Assembly (NCBI RefSeq): GCF_001428545.1
Contig: NZ_LMHZ01000003.1
Span: forward strand, 1 to 64,000
Origin: Noviherbaspirillum sp. Root189
GTDB taxonomy: Bacteria > Pseudomonadota > Gammaproteobacteria > Burkholderiales > Burkholderiaceae_D
Length of the DNA: 64,000 nt
Direction of reading: 5' to 3'
Translations under genes and position numbers: made by a program
Shown here: one piece after another, positions 44,906-54,462 of the stretch
Layout: each line of letters begins with the position of its first letter
How positions within the stretch are numbered: the stretch's first letter is position 1
The notes under the pieces: model-generated
What the model saw: the letters and a program-made list of their open reading frames with translations, nothing else
Database searches by the model: none
What the model was told of the DNA's origin: nothing

Positions 44906-46993
44906 ATGAATGCAACTTCCACCTCCGGCGCGGCACTCGCTCAAGCGCTGCTGAACCCGCGCAGCGTCGCCCTGATAGGCGCTTCCGACGACACCGGCAA
45001 GACCGCCGGCCGACCGTTGCAGTACCTGCGGCGTACCGGTTTCAAGGGCGCCGTCTATCCGATCAATCCCAAGCGTGCAACGGTGCAGGGCGAGCAGGCA
45101 TGGCCGGACCTCGCGTCTCTGCCGGAAGTCCCGGATCATGTGTTCGTGCTGACGCCAACCGAGGGTGTGCTGCCCGCCGTTGAAGAGTGCGCACGCGTCG
45201 GCGTGAAAGTAGTGACTGTGCTGGCTGCCGGTTTCTCCGAATCCGGGCCGGAAGGCGCGGCACGCGAACAGGAACTGAGCGCGATAAGCAAGCGTACCGG
45301 GATTCGCGTGCTGGGCCCGAGCAGTCTGGGCGTAGTCAATCCCTCGACCGGTCTGGTGCTGACGGCGAATGCCGCCTTCGCCGAACCGGATCTGCCGGTC
45401 GGCCGCGTCTTCGTGGCCTCGCATAGCGGTAGCATGATCGGCGCCCTGGTTTCGCGCGGCAAAGCGCGCGGCGTCGGTTTTGCCGGCCTGGTCTCGGTCG
45501 GCGGCGAGGCCGACCTGAGCATCGGAGAAATCTGCGCCGCGACCCTGGACGACCCGTCTATCGAAGGTTATCTGCTGTTTCTCGAGACTCTGCATCACGG
45601 CCCGAAGCTGCGCGATTTCGCAATCGAGGCAGCCCGCCGCGGCAAACCCGTGATCGCCTATAAGCTCGGGCGCTCGGATGCAGCCGCCGAGATGGCCGCG
45701 ACCCATACCGGCGCCCTGGCAGGCGAGGATGACGTGGCCGATGCCTTCCTGAAGGACTGTGGCATCGCGCGTGTCGGCATTCTGGAAGCGCTGCTGGAAA
45801 GCTTCCCGTTGGCCAAGCGCGTGAAGCTTACCGCTAGCGCGAGCATGCCTCGTCGTGTCGGCGTGGTTACTACCACAGGCGGCGGCGCCGCCATGGCGGT
45901 CGACCAGCTCGGTATCCGCGACGTCGTGGTACAGCCGGCATCCGAGCAAACGATGCAGCGCCTGGCTGCGGCCGGCGTATCTGCCAATCCAGGTCGCGTG
46001 CTGGACTTGACGCTCGCCGGGACCCGGTACGAAGTCATGAAAAAGACGCTAGACATCATGCTTGATGCACCGGAGTTCGACCTGGTGCTGGCCGTGGTGG
46101 GCTCATCCGCACGCTTCCAGCCGCAACTGGCAGTCAAGCCCATCGTCGATAGCGTGCAAGGCGCGAAGCCGCTGGCCGCGATGCTGGTGCCCGACGCTCC
46201 GGATGCACTGGCCGCACTGACGGCGGCCGGCGTGCCTTGTTTCCGCTCGCCGGAAGCATGCGCAGACACCATTGCATCAGTGTTTGCCCGCCGGCTGCCG
46301 GGCGTGGCGCCACGGGTCGTGGAGCGATCTTCGGTGGACACACACACGCTCAGCGAAGAGCAGGCATATGCGGTGCTCGACGAACTCGGCGTGCCGCATG
46401 CACCGGTCGTAACCATGAGCTTGTCGACTCCCGCTCCGGCGCTGCCATTCGACTTCCCTGTAGTGGCAAAAATCTGTTCCGAGCACATTTCGCACAAGAC
46501 GGAAGTCGGCGGCGTGGTGCTCGGTATCAACAGCGACGTCGAACTGAATCAGGCGCTGGCTACGCTGCGCAACAACTTGGCGGAGCGGGCACCAGGTATC
46601 GCATGCGACCAGGCATTGGTGCAACCGATGCTCAAGGGGCTGACCGAAGTGCTGGTAGGTTACCGCATCGACCCGGATGCCGGGCCGATAATCATGCTGG
46701 CGGCGGGAGGAATTTGGGCAGAGGTATCGCGCGACCGTAGCATTCGCCTGGCGCCCGTGAGCGTCGATACTGCACGTGAAATGATCGCTGAAGTGCGCTC
46801 GCTCAAGACGGTATCCGGCCTGCGCGGTAAGCGGCGCGGCGACCTGGAAGCGCTTGCACATACCGTATCGGCGCTGTCACAGCTCGCCATGAAGCCGGAG
46901 CTGGGCGTCTGCGAAGCAGAGGTGAATCCGTTGATGGTGATGCCTGAGGGCGAAGGCGTGCTCGCCGTCGATGCGCTGGTCCTGAAAGCATGA
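44906..46993 (+). CDS. ADP-forming type acyl-CoA ligase (CoA-binding plus ATP-grasp)
   Basis: A 695-residue fused ligase: N-terminal CoA-binding domain (VALIGASDDTGKTAGRPLQ), central domains with the phospho-His loop THTGALAGEDDV and a C-terminal ATP-grasp domain (FPVVAKICSEHISHKTEVGG). It is homologous in full length to the protein at 18863. It is coupled to the following hydrolase by a 4-bp ATGA overlap. It probably activates the acid substrate of this operon or conserves energy from its thioester. Confidence 0.91.
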   Translation: MNATSTSGAALAQALLNPRSVALIGASDDTGKTAGRPLQYLRRTGFKGAVYPINPKRATVQGEQAWPDLASLPEVPDHVFVLTPTEGVLPAVEECARVGVKVVTVLAAGFSESGPEGAAREQELSAISKRTGIRVLGPSSLGVVNPSTGLVLTANAAFAEPDLPVGRVFVASHSGSMIGALVSRGKARGVGFAGLVSVGGEADLSIGEICAATLDDPSIEGYLLFLETLHHGPKLRDFAIEAARRGKPVIAYKLGRSDAAAEMAATHTGALAGEDDVADAFLKDCGIARVGILEALLESFPLAKRVKLTASASMPRRVGVVTTTGGGAAMAVDQLGIRDVVVQPASEQTMQRLAAAGVSANPGRVLDLTLAGTRYEVMKKTLDIMLDAPEFDLVLAVVGSSARFQPQLAVKPIVDSVQGAKPLAAMLVPDAPDALAALTAAGVPCFRSPEACADTIASVFARRLPGVAPRVVERSSVDTHTLSEEQAYAVLDELGVPHAPVVTMSLSTPAPALPFDFPVVAKICSEHISHKTEVGGVVLGINSDVELNQALATLRNNLAERAPGIACDQALVQPMLKGLTEVLVGYRIDPDAGPIIMLAAGGIWAEVSRDRSIRLAPVSVDTAREMIAEVRSLKTVSGLRGKRRGDLEALAHTVSALSQLAMKPELGVCEAEVNPLMVMPEGEGVLAVDALVLKA

Positions 46994-47892
46994 CTATTCC
47001 GGACAGAGCCGCAGCAAGTGTGACTGAAGAACAGGCACGCAGAGAGATCGCGCGTCTGGATGCCAGGGCAGCGAAGCAACGTGTGGTTTGGCAGGGAAGG
47101 GACGTCGTATGGCGGCGTTTCGGCGACGGTCCGCCGCTGGTTCTGATTCATGGCGGTCATGGCAGCTGGCTGCATTGGATACGCAACATTGAAGTGCTGG
47201 CACAGCGTCATACACTCTGGCTGCCCGACCTGCCGGGGTTCGGCGACTCGGATGAACTCGACCTTGCCGCACATGCTCTGGACCGCATGCAGCATCTGAC
47301 CGATGCGCTGGCTGGCAGTCTGGATAGCTTGGTGGGCGAGGATACCCAGATCGACCTTGCAGGCTTCTCTTTCGGCGGCCTAGCCGCGGCACACCTTGCC
47401 GCGCTGCGCGGCGGCATCCGTCGCATGGCACTGCTTGGCCCAGCTGGCCATGGCGGCACGCGCCGCCAGCCAGTGGCTATGGCGGATTGGCGTTTGCCTG
47501 ACCGGGACGCCATGCGTGCGGCGCTACGCCACAACCTGGCTGCGCTGATGCTACACCATCCGCTCGTCGATGACGCGCTCGCCATTACGGTTCATGAGCA
47601 GTGCTGCATACAGACGCGCTTCCGCAGCAAGGCAATTTCCAGGTCGGCATCATTGAAGTCCACGCTGGATCGTTACTCGTATCCCTTGCTGTTGATCTGG
47701 GGCGAGCATGACGTAACGGGAACGCCTGAAGAACTCGTTCAACAGTTGGCCGAAGGGCACCCCGGCCGCGACTGGTGTGTGGTACCGAATGCCGGGCACT
47801 GGGTGCAGTATGAACGGTCCGACGACATTAACCGGTTGCTGCTTTCCTGGTTCGGCGACGGTGCGGCAGTGGCAGCGATGCCAGTTGGCTAG
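46990..47892 (+). CDS. alpha/beta hydrolase
   Basis: A 300-residue hydrolase with oxyanion segment LIHGGHGSWLHW, nucleophile elbow GFSFGG (Ser127), acid in IWGEHDVTGTPEE and histidine in NAGHWVQYE. The shape is that of MhpC/carboxylesterase-like enzymes. Its start overlaps the ligase stop, so its product is made with the ligase. It might hydrolyse an ester or thioester, or a C-C bond in a ring-cleavage product. Confidence 0.9.
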   Translation: MTIPDRAAASVTEEQARREIARLDARAAKQRVVWQGRDVVWRRFGDGPPLVLIHGGHGSWLHWIRNIEVLAQRHTLWLPDLPGFGDSDELDLAAHALDRMQHLTDALAGSLDSLVGEDTQIDLAGFSFGGLAAAHLAALRGGIRRMALLGPAGHGGTRRQPVAMADWRLPDRDAMRAALRHNLAALMLHHPLVDDALAITVHEQCCIQTRFRSKAISRSASLKSTLDRYSYPLLLIWGEHDVTGTPEELVQQLAEGHPGRDWCVVPNAGHWVQYERSDDINRLLLSWFGDGAAVAAMPVG

Positions 47893-47954
47893 ACTTCTTA
47901 CTATCGTCCGTAGAGTCACACGCCTGTCGTTGCCACAGCCCGCGCCGCTTCCCG

Positions 47955-49295
47955 CTATCTTACGAGCAGTGCATCAAGTGTATGCATCGACTCAATCTTC
48001 CACAGCTTCTCCAGGAGCGCTTGCGCGGCTTCCGCGCCGAGCACAGGGGTAGCCAGTTCCAGATATTTCTGGTTGAGTTCGTCATCCGCGAGTGGTGCTT
48101 CGGGATCGCCCTTGCGTGTCGGTTGCAGGTGCTGGGCGCTGCTGCCGTCTCGCAGCCTGAAAGTGATGCGGGCAGCACGCTTGCCGGGGAAGGCGGCGTC
48201 GAGCTCCGGGTCGATAGTCAGGCGGATTTTTTGCATCAATGCCCGCGTCACTGGATCATTCAGACGTTCCGGCAGAAATGCCGCGAGGCGTACACTGCCG
48301 TGGGTGAGTGCAGTAGCGACTGTGTACTTGACCGAGAAGCGGCCTTCGGCCGGAGTCGCCGGCGCTTCGTATCCGGCCACCTCCAGCGCCGCGCTGTAGG
48401 TGGCGATCTGGATTTCCTCGATATCGGAAGCGGCAATACCCAATTTCGCCTTCAACGCAAGCGCACCGTCAATAGGCGCGAAGGTATGGCCGCAGCACGC
48501 GTGGTTCTTGAAAGTCATGCGTGTGATGTGGAAGTCCTTCCCCAGTGTTGCAAGTGCAAGCGTCCAGTCGGGGCCGTTGCCCATCGCCCGGCCAAAGCCC
48601 ACCTCACCCTCCAGTACATCCAGCGATCCGGTAACTCCCTGTGCCGCGGACAGAGCTGCCGTCACCCCGGCTTCTGCAGCACGTCCGGCGTGCAGTGGCT
48701 TGGACATGGAATCCATTCGGAAAGCCTGCTGCAAACCAGAAGCGAACGTAGCGACGGTCGCCAGCGCATGGGCGAACTGTCTTTCATCCAGCCCCTGGAG
48801 CTCAGCTGCTGCTGCGGCGGCGCCGAAGCAGCCAATGGTGCCAGTGTTATGCCAGTGTTTGTAGTGCGCACGCCCCATGGCGGCGCCGATGCGGGTTGAT
48901 ATTTCGTAGCCGACGATCACCGCACGCAGAAACGATTCACCGGATGCATTGATGGCTTGCGCCACCGCCAGTGCTGCCGCGATGACCGGCGCGCCAGGGT
49001 GGTAGATGGCTTCGCGGTAAATGTCGTCGACCTCGGCGGTATGCGATGCGGTACCGTTGATGAGCGCCGCCAGACGCGTGGTCGCCGGTTTTCCCAGCGC
49101 AAGGCGGGCTCGGCCGTGCTCCAGTTCTTCGGCAAAGGCCTTTTCAAGCAGAGTAGCTGGCGGCAGCACTGCACCCGGAAGCAGTGCCGCATACCAGTCG
49201 ATTACGGCGCGCTTGGCATGGTGCAGCACCTCCGGCGTGATGGTGTGCGTACGGTAATCGACGGCGTGGCGGGCGAATTGCTTAACGATGTGCAT
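47955..49295 (-). CDS. MmgE/PrpD-family protein
   Basis: A 446-residue member of the 2-methylcitrate dehydratase/cis-aconitate decarboxylase-like family: NGTASHTAEVDDIYREAIYH (around residue 80-100), ATFASGLQQAFRMDSMSKPLHAGRAAEAG (split: MSKPLHAGRAAEAG) and KNHACCGHTFAPIDG. These dehydrate or decarboxylate tricarboxylate-like acids; no prp genes are nearby, so 2-methylcitrate is not assured. ATG 49295 has an AGGAC site. It converges with the hydrolase gene, 62 bp apart. Confidence 0.91.
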   Translation of the reverse strand: MHIVKQFARHAVDYRTHTITPEVLHHAKRAVIDWYAALLPGAVLPPATLLEKAFAEELEHGRARLALGKPATTRLAALINGTASHTAEVDDIYREAIYHPGAPVIAAALAVAQAINASGESFLRAVIVGYEISTRIGAAMGRAHYKHWHNTGTIGCFGAAAAAAELQGLDERQFAHALATVATFASGLQQAFRMDSMSKPLHAGRAAEAGVTAALSAAQGVTGSLDVLEGEVGFGRAMGNGPDWTLALATLGKDFHITRMTFKNHACCGHTFAPIDGALALKAKLGIAASDIEEIQIATYSAALEVAGYEAPATPAEGRFSVKYTVATALTHGSVRLAAFLPERLNDPVTRALMQKIRLTIDPELDAAFPGKRAARITFRLRDGSSAQHLQPTRKGDPEAPLADDELNQKYLELATPVLGAEAAQALLEKLWKIESMHTLDALLVR

Positions 49296-49939
49296 GTGTT
49301 TGTCCTGCTGTATATTGAAGCGACGATAGACGAGCATGGCACTCGGAGCCTTAACGACATTGCGTTATTTCGGCGTTTCGGCGCGGCGTAAATTGCCTAC
49401 GGTTATGTTCGGTCCTCGCCTTGTGGAACTGTCTTCCAAGCCATTGATTCCATTGAAACGGACTCGCTGTCTGTCATTGAATCGAGCGCTCCCGGCATGT
49501 CAGGGAAGGTCTGGCTTAATGATCCTGTAATTATCGCCGTAGTCTACGTGATGGACCACTTCGCATTTGTTGTTCAGGCATGCGTTTTTGTAATGGGGCG
49601 GGACCAAGGGCTCGTATGCAATCCGCTGATTTTCTCTGCACCAGCCGCGCGGCGTGTTCTGACATGAGAAAAAGTCATTCCTGCCCTACAAATTGTCACT
49701 TGCCGCTTGGGGACTGCGTATGGAGAATGGCCATCTGGAGATTTAAATGAACACGATAAGCTCAATTAACACTCACATCAGCGGGTTGGCCTGCGGGAGC
49801 ATAGACGCCAACGGGACTTTAGGCTTGAGAAGGGGCGGGCAAAGTATCCGGTCACCGTTCGTGGTCAACAGGACCAGGCCGACGCGACTCTCGTCCCCAT
49901 GCCGCGCCTGCGCGCTTCCAAAATTATAGGAGATTATCA
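49296..49939. other. 644-bp gap without a supported gene
   Basis: Several short frames on both strands have no family features, good ribosome sites or coding bias. It presumably holds promoters for the MmgE/PrpD gene and for the plus-strand operon starting at 49940, plus decayed sequence. Nothing else was seen. Confidence 0.4.
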
Positions 49940-50830
49940 ATGAAGGTCGGATTCATCGGGCTTGGCCGCATGGGCTATGCCCTGGCGTCGCACCTGTTGC
50001 GCAACAAGGTGGACTTGATCGTCCACGATATTCAGCCGGTGCCCGTGGACAAGCTCGTAACGCAAGGCGCATCGCGTGCAGCGGACGTACACGAACTTGC
50101 CAAGCGTGCTGACGTGGTATTCACCATGCTGCCCGGTCCCAGGCAGGCACGCGAGGTGACTCTGGGCGAGTCGGGCGTACTTGCCGGTCTTCGTCCGGAT
50201 AGTCTCCTGGTCGAGCTTAGCACCATCGACACGGATACAGTGGACGAACTGTGGTGCGCGGCACGGGAGAAGGGCGTGCGCTTCGCCGACGCTCCTGTCG
50301 GTCGTCTCGCGGCGCACGCGGACCGTGGCGAGTCGCTGTTCATGCTTGGTGCCGCCGAACGCGATCATGCCGAACTCGAACCGTTGCTGCTGAAAATGGG
50401 CACGACGGTACTGCACTGCGGAGATCCGGGCTCCGGTACTCGGATGAAACTGATCAACAATCTCATGGTGTTGTGTTACTGCCAGCTCAACTCCGAGGCC
50501 CTGGTTCTGGCATCCGCCCTCGGCCTGGACGTGCGCAAGACATTCGAAGTACTCACCGGCACCACTGCTTCGAATGGACAGCTCAAGGAGAAGTGGCCCG
50601 CCAAGGTGCTGAAGGGGGATCTCACTCCCGGATTCGACATCGCTCTGGGATTCAAAGACCTCACGCTGGCGTGCCAGGCCGCGCAATCCGCCGGAATCTC
50701 TTTACCGATGGGTAATCTAGCAAGAAACCTGTTTCAGCTGGCGCGACATGCGGGAAAAGATGGGCAGGATACGTCGTCCATGACCGATTACTGGGCAGAA
50801 GCCAACGGTCTCGATTCGATCCGACTGTAA
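49940..50830 (+). CDS. 3-hydroxyisobutyrate dehydrogenase-family oxidoreductase
   Basis: A 296-residue beta-hydroxyacid dehydrogenase: NAD-binding GFIGLGRMG (4-12), VELSTIDTDT, DAPVGR and the catalytic lysine in GSGTRMKLINN. It oxidises a 3-hydroxy acid to its semialdehyde or reduces tartronate-type semialdehydes. The nearby aldehyde dehydrogenase would take the semialdehyde. A clear AGGAG site lies upstream. It differs clearly from the second family member at 53379. Confidence 0.9.
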   Translation: MKVGFIGLGRMGYALASHLLRNKVDLIVHDIQPVPVDKLVTQGASRAADVHELAKRADVVFTMLPGPRQAREVTLGESGVLAGLRPDSLLVELSTIDTDTVDELWCAAREKGVRFADAPVGRLAAHADRGESLFMLGAAERDHAELEPLLLKMGTTVLHCGDPGSGTRMKLINNLMVLCYCQLNSEALVLASALGLDVRKTFEVLTGTTASNGQLKEKWPAKVLKGDLTPGFDIALGFKDLTLACQAAQSAGISLPMGNLARNLFQLARHAGKDGQDTSSMTDYWAEANGLDSIRL

Positions 50831-50957
50831 CACCAGAACGACCCGAGCAAGGTCGGTGTTACGGCAGGGATGGCTACTAAAGCTGCCTCCGCGGAAGCCC
50901 TGAAGACCGCGCTATAGCCTGATCGCATTTTAAAATTTATAAAACGGAGACACCTTC

Positions 50958-51950
50958 ATGATCATAAAGAGCAAACGCTCGTTTCTTCGGTATTCCGTCG
51001 CCCTGGCCACCGCGCTTCTCGCCGGCGCAACCTGGGCCCAGTCCGGAAGCGACTGGCCGACAAGACCAGTGACCATCGTCGTCGGCTTCAGCGCCGGCGG
51101 CCCCACAGATGCAGTCGCACGTATCCTCGCCGAGCAGTTGTCGGCCAAGTTCAATCAAAGCTTCGTGGTCGAAAACAAGGCGGGAGCCAGCGGCGCCCTG
51201 GCCGCAGTCGGCGTCAAGAAGGCTGCGCCGGACGGCTACACACTGATGTTCGGCAGCAGCAGCACACTGTCTATCACGCCTCACCTGCAGAAAAATCTGG
51301 GCTATGACCCGCTTCGCGACTTCACAGCAATCGGTCTGGTTGCCAGCTACCCGTATTTCCTCGTCGCTCCCGCATCGTCCGCCATCACTTCGCTCGACGA
51401 ATTGTTGAAGCGAGGAGGTAATCCGTCGTTCAACCTGAGTTACGCATCCGCCGGCAATGGGGCCGTGAATCATCTTGCCGGCGAATGGTTCAAGCACGTG
51501 GCTAGCATCAAGGCGACCCATATCCCCTACAAGGGAGATTCGGCGGCACTGGTGGATCTGGTGGCCGGTCGAACCGATTTTGCGTTCCTCTCGGGGGCAG
51601 CGGTGCTGCCTCAGGTGAAATCCGGCAAGCTGCGCCTTCTGGCTTCCGCGAGTGCCACCTCGGGACGCGGCGGTGAGGGCGTAATTACTCTGGGTGAATC
51701 CCGCTTCAAGGGCTTCGCTGCCGAGCCATGGAATGGTTTGATGGGGCCTGCGGGCATGCCCCAGTCGATCGTGGTCAGGCTGAATGCGGCGGTCAACGAA
51801 ATCATGAACCGAAAAGAGGTAGTGGACCGGCTCGCGGCCATGGAACAGTATCCGCTCACGGGTACGCCTCAGCAGTTCACCAATCACATTAAGGAACAGA
51901 CCGAGCGCTGGGCTTCGGTCATCAAGACCTCCGATATCAAGGTTGATTAA
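50958..51950 (+). CDS. TctC/Bug-family periplasmic solute receptor
   Basis: A 330-residue receptor with signal peptide (cleavage after AGATWAQ) and Bug motifs RPVTIVVGFSAGGPTDAVAR, GYTLMFGSS and PYKGDSAALVDL. Third TctC gene of the window and, again, without tctAB. It is followed by the aldehyde dehydrogenase start after 1 bp, so the acid it binds is likely a substrate or precursor of this operon. Confidence 0.92.
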   Translation: MIIKSKRSFLRYSVALATALLAGATWAQSGSDWPTRPVTIVVGFSAGGPTDAVARILAEQLSAKFNQSFVVENKAGASGALAAVGVKKAAPDGYTLMFGSSSTLSITPHLQKNLGYDPLRDFTAIGLVASYPYFLVAPASSAITSLDELLKRGGNPSFNLSYASAGNGAVNHLAGEWFKHVASIKATHIPYKGDSAALVDLVAGRTDFAFLSGAAVLPQVKSGKLRLLASASATSGRGGEGVITLGESRFKGFAAEPWNGLMGPAGMPQSIVVRLNAAVNEIMNRKEVVDRLAAMEQYPLTGTPQQFTNHIKEQTERWASVIKTSDIKVD

Positions 51951-51951
51951 G

Positions 51952-53382
51952 ATGGAATATTCCCAATTCATTGCAGGCGAATTTCGCCAAGGCACATCCA
52001 ACGCCCGCTTCACGGTGATCAATCCCAGCAATGGCCAGGAGCTGGGCAGCTATGCACATGCCCACCGTGCGGACGTGGAACAGGCTGTCGCTGCGGCGGC
52101 CGAGACGTTCCGCAGCTGGTGCAAGACACCCGCGCTGCAGCGTTCGACATTGCTGCGCCGAACAGCGTCCATCATGCGCGAGCGAGGTACGGTCATCGCG
52201 GAGCAGATTAGCCGCGAGCTGGGCAAGCCCGTCGGCGAAGCGCACAACGAAGTAGCCACTGCTGCCGAGATGTTCGAATGGGCCAGCGAAGAGGTGCGTC
52301 GTATCTACGGCCGTACCATTCCTGCCCGCGCCGAGAGCATTACACAAACAGTAGTGATGGAGCCGATTGGCCCTGTGGCCGCGTTCGCAGGCTGGAACGC
52401 CCCCGCCATCACACCGTCGCGCAAGATTAGCGGCGCCCTTGCGGCCGGATGTACCATCGTAATCAAGCCTTCGGAAGAGACCGCAGGGGTTGCGCTCCAC
52501 ATCGCGCGGGCCATTCAAGACGCTGGGATCCCCGACGGGGTTGTGAACATGGTATTCGGCGACCCGGGCGAGATTGCCGATATTCTCTGCACTGCGCCGC
52601 AGATCGCCATGGTGACTTTCACCGGTGCCACCTCGGTAGGGAAGATCATAGGCTCCAAGGCAGCGCTGACCATGAAGCGTGCCACGCTGGAATTGGGCGG
52701 GCATGCGCCAGTAGTCGTGTGCGATGACGTCGACGTCGACCGGGTGGTGCGCATGGCGGTGGCCACCAAGTTCCGGAATGCGGGCCAAGTCTGTACCTCG
52801 CCGACCCGCTTTCTTGTTCAAGCCCCCATTTTTGACGCCTTTTGCGAGAAGTTCGTGACCGCGGCCAGAGCGATCAAAGTGGGCGACCCGTTCGACCGTT
52901 CCACCCAAATGGGGCCGCTGAAGAACCTGCGCCGGCTCGAGTCGATCGACACCATGGTGAAGGACGCACGGCAGCGCGGCCTGAAAGTGCTTGCCGGCGG
53001 CGAGCGCCTTGGAACGGAAGGATTCTTCTACGCGCCTACCGTCATCCTTGAGCCAGGCCTCGATAGCGATGCGGCCAATATCGAACCCTTTGGACCGATT
53101 GCGCTACTCAGTTCCTTCGAAGGGCTCGACGATGCCATTGCGGAAGCGAACCGGTTGCCTTTTGGACTGGCTGCCTATGCACACACGAACAACCTGCACC
53201 GCGCGCACCGCTTGGCGCACGAGATCGACAGCGGCGTGGTGTGCATCAACGAGTGGCAGGCATCGCTGCCGGAAACGCCGTTCGGCGGCCACAAGGATAG
53301 TGGTTTGGGATCGGAAGGCGGCATCGAGGGTGTGCAGGAGTTCCTTCGAGTCAAGTGCGTACGACAGGGAGCCGTATCGTGA
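51952..53382 (+). CDS. NAD(P)-dependent aldehyde dehydrogenase
   Basis: A 476-residue ALDH with Asn149 in AGWNAP, Glu247 in LELGG and the nucleophile Cys281 in NAGQVCTSPTRF, followed by EPFGPIALLSSF. The sequence is of the vanillin/succinate-semialdehyde-like broad group. ATG 51952 lies 1 bp after the receptor gene; a TTG at 51943 is less likely. The last base pairs overlap the next gene start (GTGA). It could oxidise semialdehydes made by the flanking 3-hydroxyacid dehydrogenases. Confidence 0.92.
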   Translation: MEYSQFIAGEFRQGTSNARFTVINPSNGQELGSYAHAHRADVEQAVAAAAETFRSWCKTPALQRSTLLRRTASIMRERGTVIAEQISRELGKPVGEAHNEVATAAEMFEWASEEVRRIYGRTIPARAESITQTVVMEPIGPVAAFAGWNAPAITPSRKISGALAAGCTIVIKPSEETAGVALHIARAIQDAGIPDGVVNMVFGDPGEIADILCTAPQIAMVTFTGATSVGKIIGSKAALTMKRATLELGGHAPVVVCDDVDVDRVVRMAVATKFRNAGQVCTSPTRFLVQAPIFDAFCEKFVTAARAIKVGDPFDRSTQMGPLKNLRRLESIDTMVKDARQRGLKVLAGGERLGTEGFFYAPTVILEPGLDSDAANIEPFGPIALLSSFEGLDDAIAEANRLPFGLAAYAHTNNLHRAHRLAHEIDSGVVCINEWQASLPETPFGGHKDSGLGSEGGIEGVQEFLRVKCVRQGAVS

Positions 53383-54269
53383 GCAGCCCATCATCCGTGC
53401 TGGGATTTGTTGGCGTAGGTGTGATGGGAGAAGGCATGTGCCGCAACCTGGTCCTGAAGTCCGGGCGCCAGGTGCATGTGGCGGATATCAGTGCCGAAAA
53501 CGTCGCCCGAGCGGTCGCCTATGGCGCCATTGGTTCTAGTATCGCGTCACTGCGCGAGGTCGCCGACACGGTATTCCTATCGCTGCCCTCGATCGATCAG
53601 GTGGAGGATGTGTGTTTCGGCGCCAATCCACTGATCGTTAAGGGAGGGGCAATCCGGACCGTGGTCGACATGAGCACCAGCGACGTGTCGCGCACGCGCT
53701 CGCTAGCACACCGGCTTGCAGCACACGGCGTGCGGTTCCTGGATGCACCCGTGGCACGCAGTCGCGAGGCCGCCAATAACGGCACGCTGCTGATCACGGT
53801 AGGCGGTGAGGGCGCGCTCTTTGATGAAGTCGATCCATGGCTGCGCTGCATGGGATCAGACGTGGTGCACTGCGGCGACGTGGGCGCGGGCCAGGTCGTC
53901 AAGGTCATGAACAACATGGTCCTGCTCTCCACCGTCAACGCGCTCGCCGAGGCAATGGCGATCGCCGAAGCGGCAGGTGTGGACAAGACCATGCTGGCCA
54001 ATATGCTCAGACTCGGTTCGGCGGATTCGTTCGCCCTGCGCCTGACAGGAGAGAAGTATCTCGCACGGGATGAATTTCCCGAGAAGATGTTCCCCGCATC
54101 CTACGCGCTGAAGGACATGCGGCTTGCCCTTGCGCTGGCGCAGGCATCCGGGATCCGGCCTGCAGTCGCCGAAGCCACTACAGCGCTGCTGGACGAGGCG
54201 AGCGCGCGAGGATACGCGCTGAACTACTATCCGGTGATCTACCGCTTAATACGTGCCCAGAAGAACTGA
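53379..54269 (+). CDS. 3-hydroxyisobutyrate dehydrogenase-family oxidoreductase
   Basis: A 296-residue protein with GFVGVGVMGEGM, DMSTSDVSRT, LDAPVARSREAAN and the catalytic lysine in GAGQVVKVMNN. The GTG start at 53379 overlaps the aldehyde dehydrogenase stop and has AGGGA upstream. It is the second such enzyme around the same ALDH, suggesting two hydroxyacid substrates or stereoisomers. Confidence 0.89.
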   Translation: MSSPSSVLGFVGVGVMGEGMCRNLVLKSGRQVHVADISAENVARAVAYGAIGSSIASLREVADTVFLSLPSIDQVEDVCFGANPLIVKGGAIRTVVDMSTSDVSRTRSLAHRLAAHGVRFLDAPVARSREAANNGTLLITVGGEGALFDEVDPWLRCMGSDVVHCGDVGAGQVVKVMNNMVLLSTVNALAEAMAIAEAAGVDKTMLANMLRLGSADSFALRLTGEKYLARDEFPEKMFPASYALKDMRLALALAQASGIRPAVAEATTALLDEASARGYALNYYPVIYRLIRAQKN

Positions 54270-54365
54270 TCCCGCGCCGCTGCCGGGAAAGCCTTTACAA
54301 AACCTCATGCAGACATAACAAATGCGAAGTCGTCGCCAGATGCGGGCAATGCAATAATTCTTACG

Positions 54366-54384
54366 CTGCCCCGACGTGGGGCAG
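54366..54384. other. hairpin after the dehydrogenase gene
   Basis: CTGCCCC and GGGGCAG form a perfect 7-bp stem around GACGT, about 100 bp past the oxidoreductase stop and 78 bp before the SCP2-like start. No T-run follows. It may be a terminator needing Rho, or a leader structure. Confidence 0.35.
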
Positions 54385-54462
54385 TGAAGCAGGTTGAAGG
54401 TTAAAACAGGAAATCAATATCTCATCGTGGAATCTGATTCATGTCGAAAAACGGAAGAACTC

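Noticed and set aside
47955-49295. Calling the MmgE/PrpD protein a 2-methylcitrate dehydratase
   Set aside because: No prpB or prpC is nearby and the family is functionally broad, so the specific reaction is not supported.
49574-49929. Short frames in the gap before the 49940 oxidoreductase
   Set aside because: No ribosome sites, no recognisable sequence and atypical composition.
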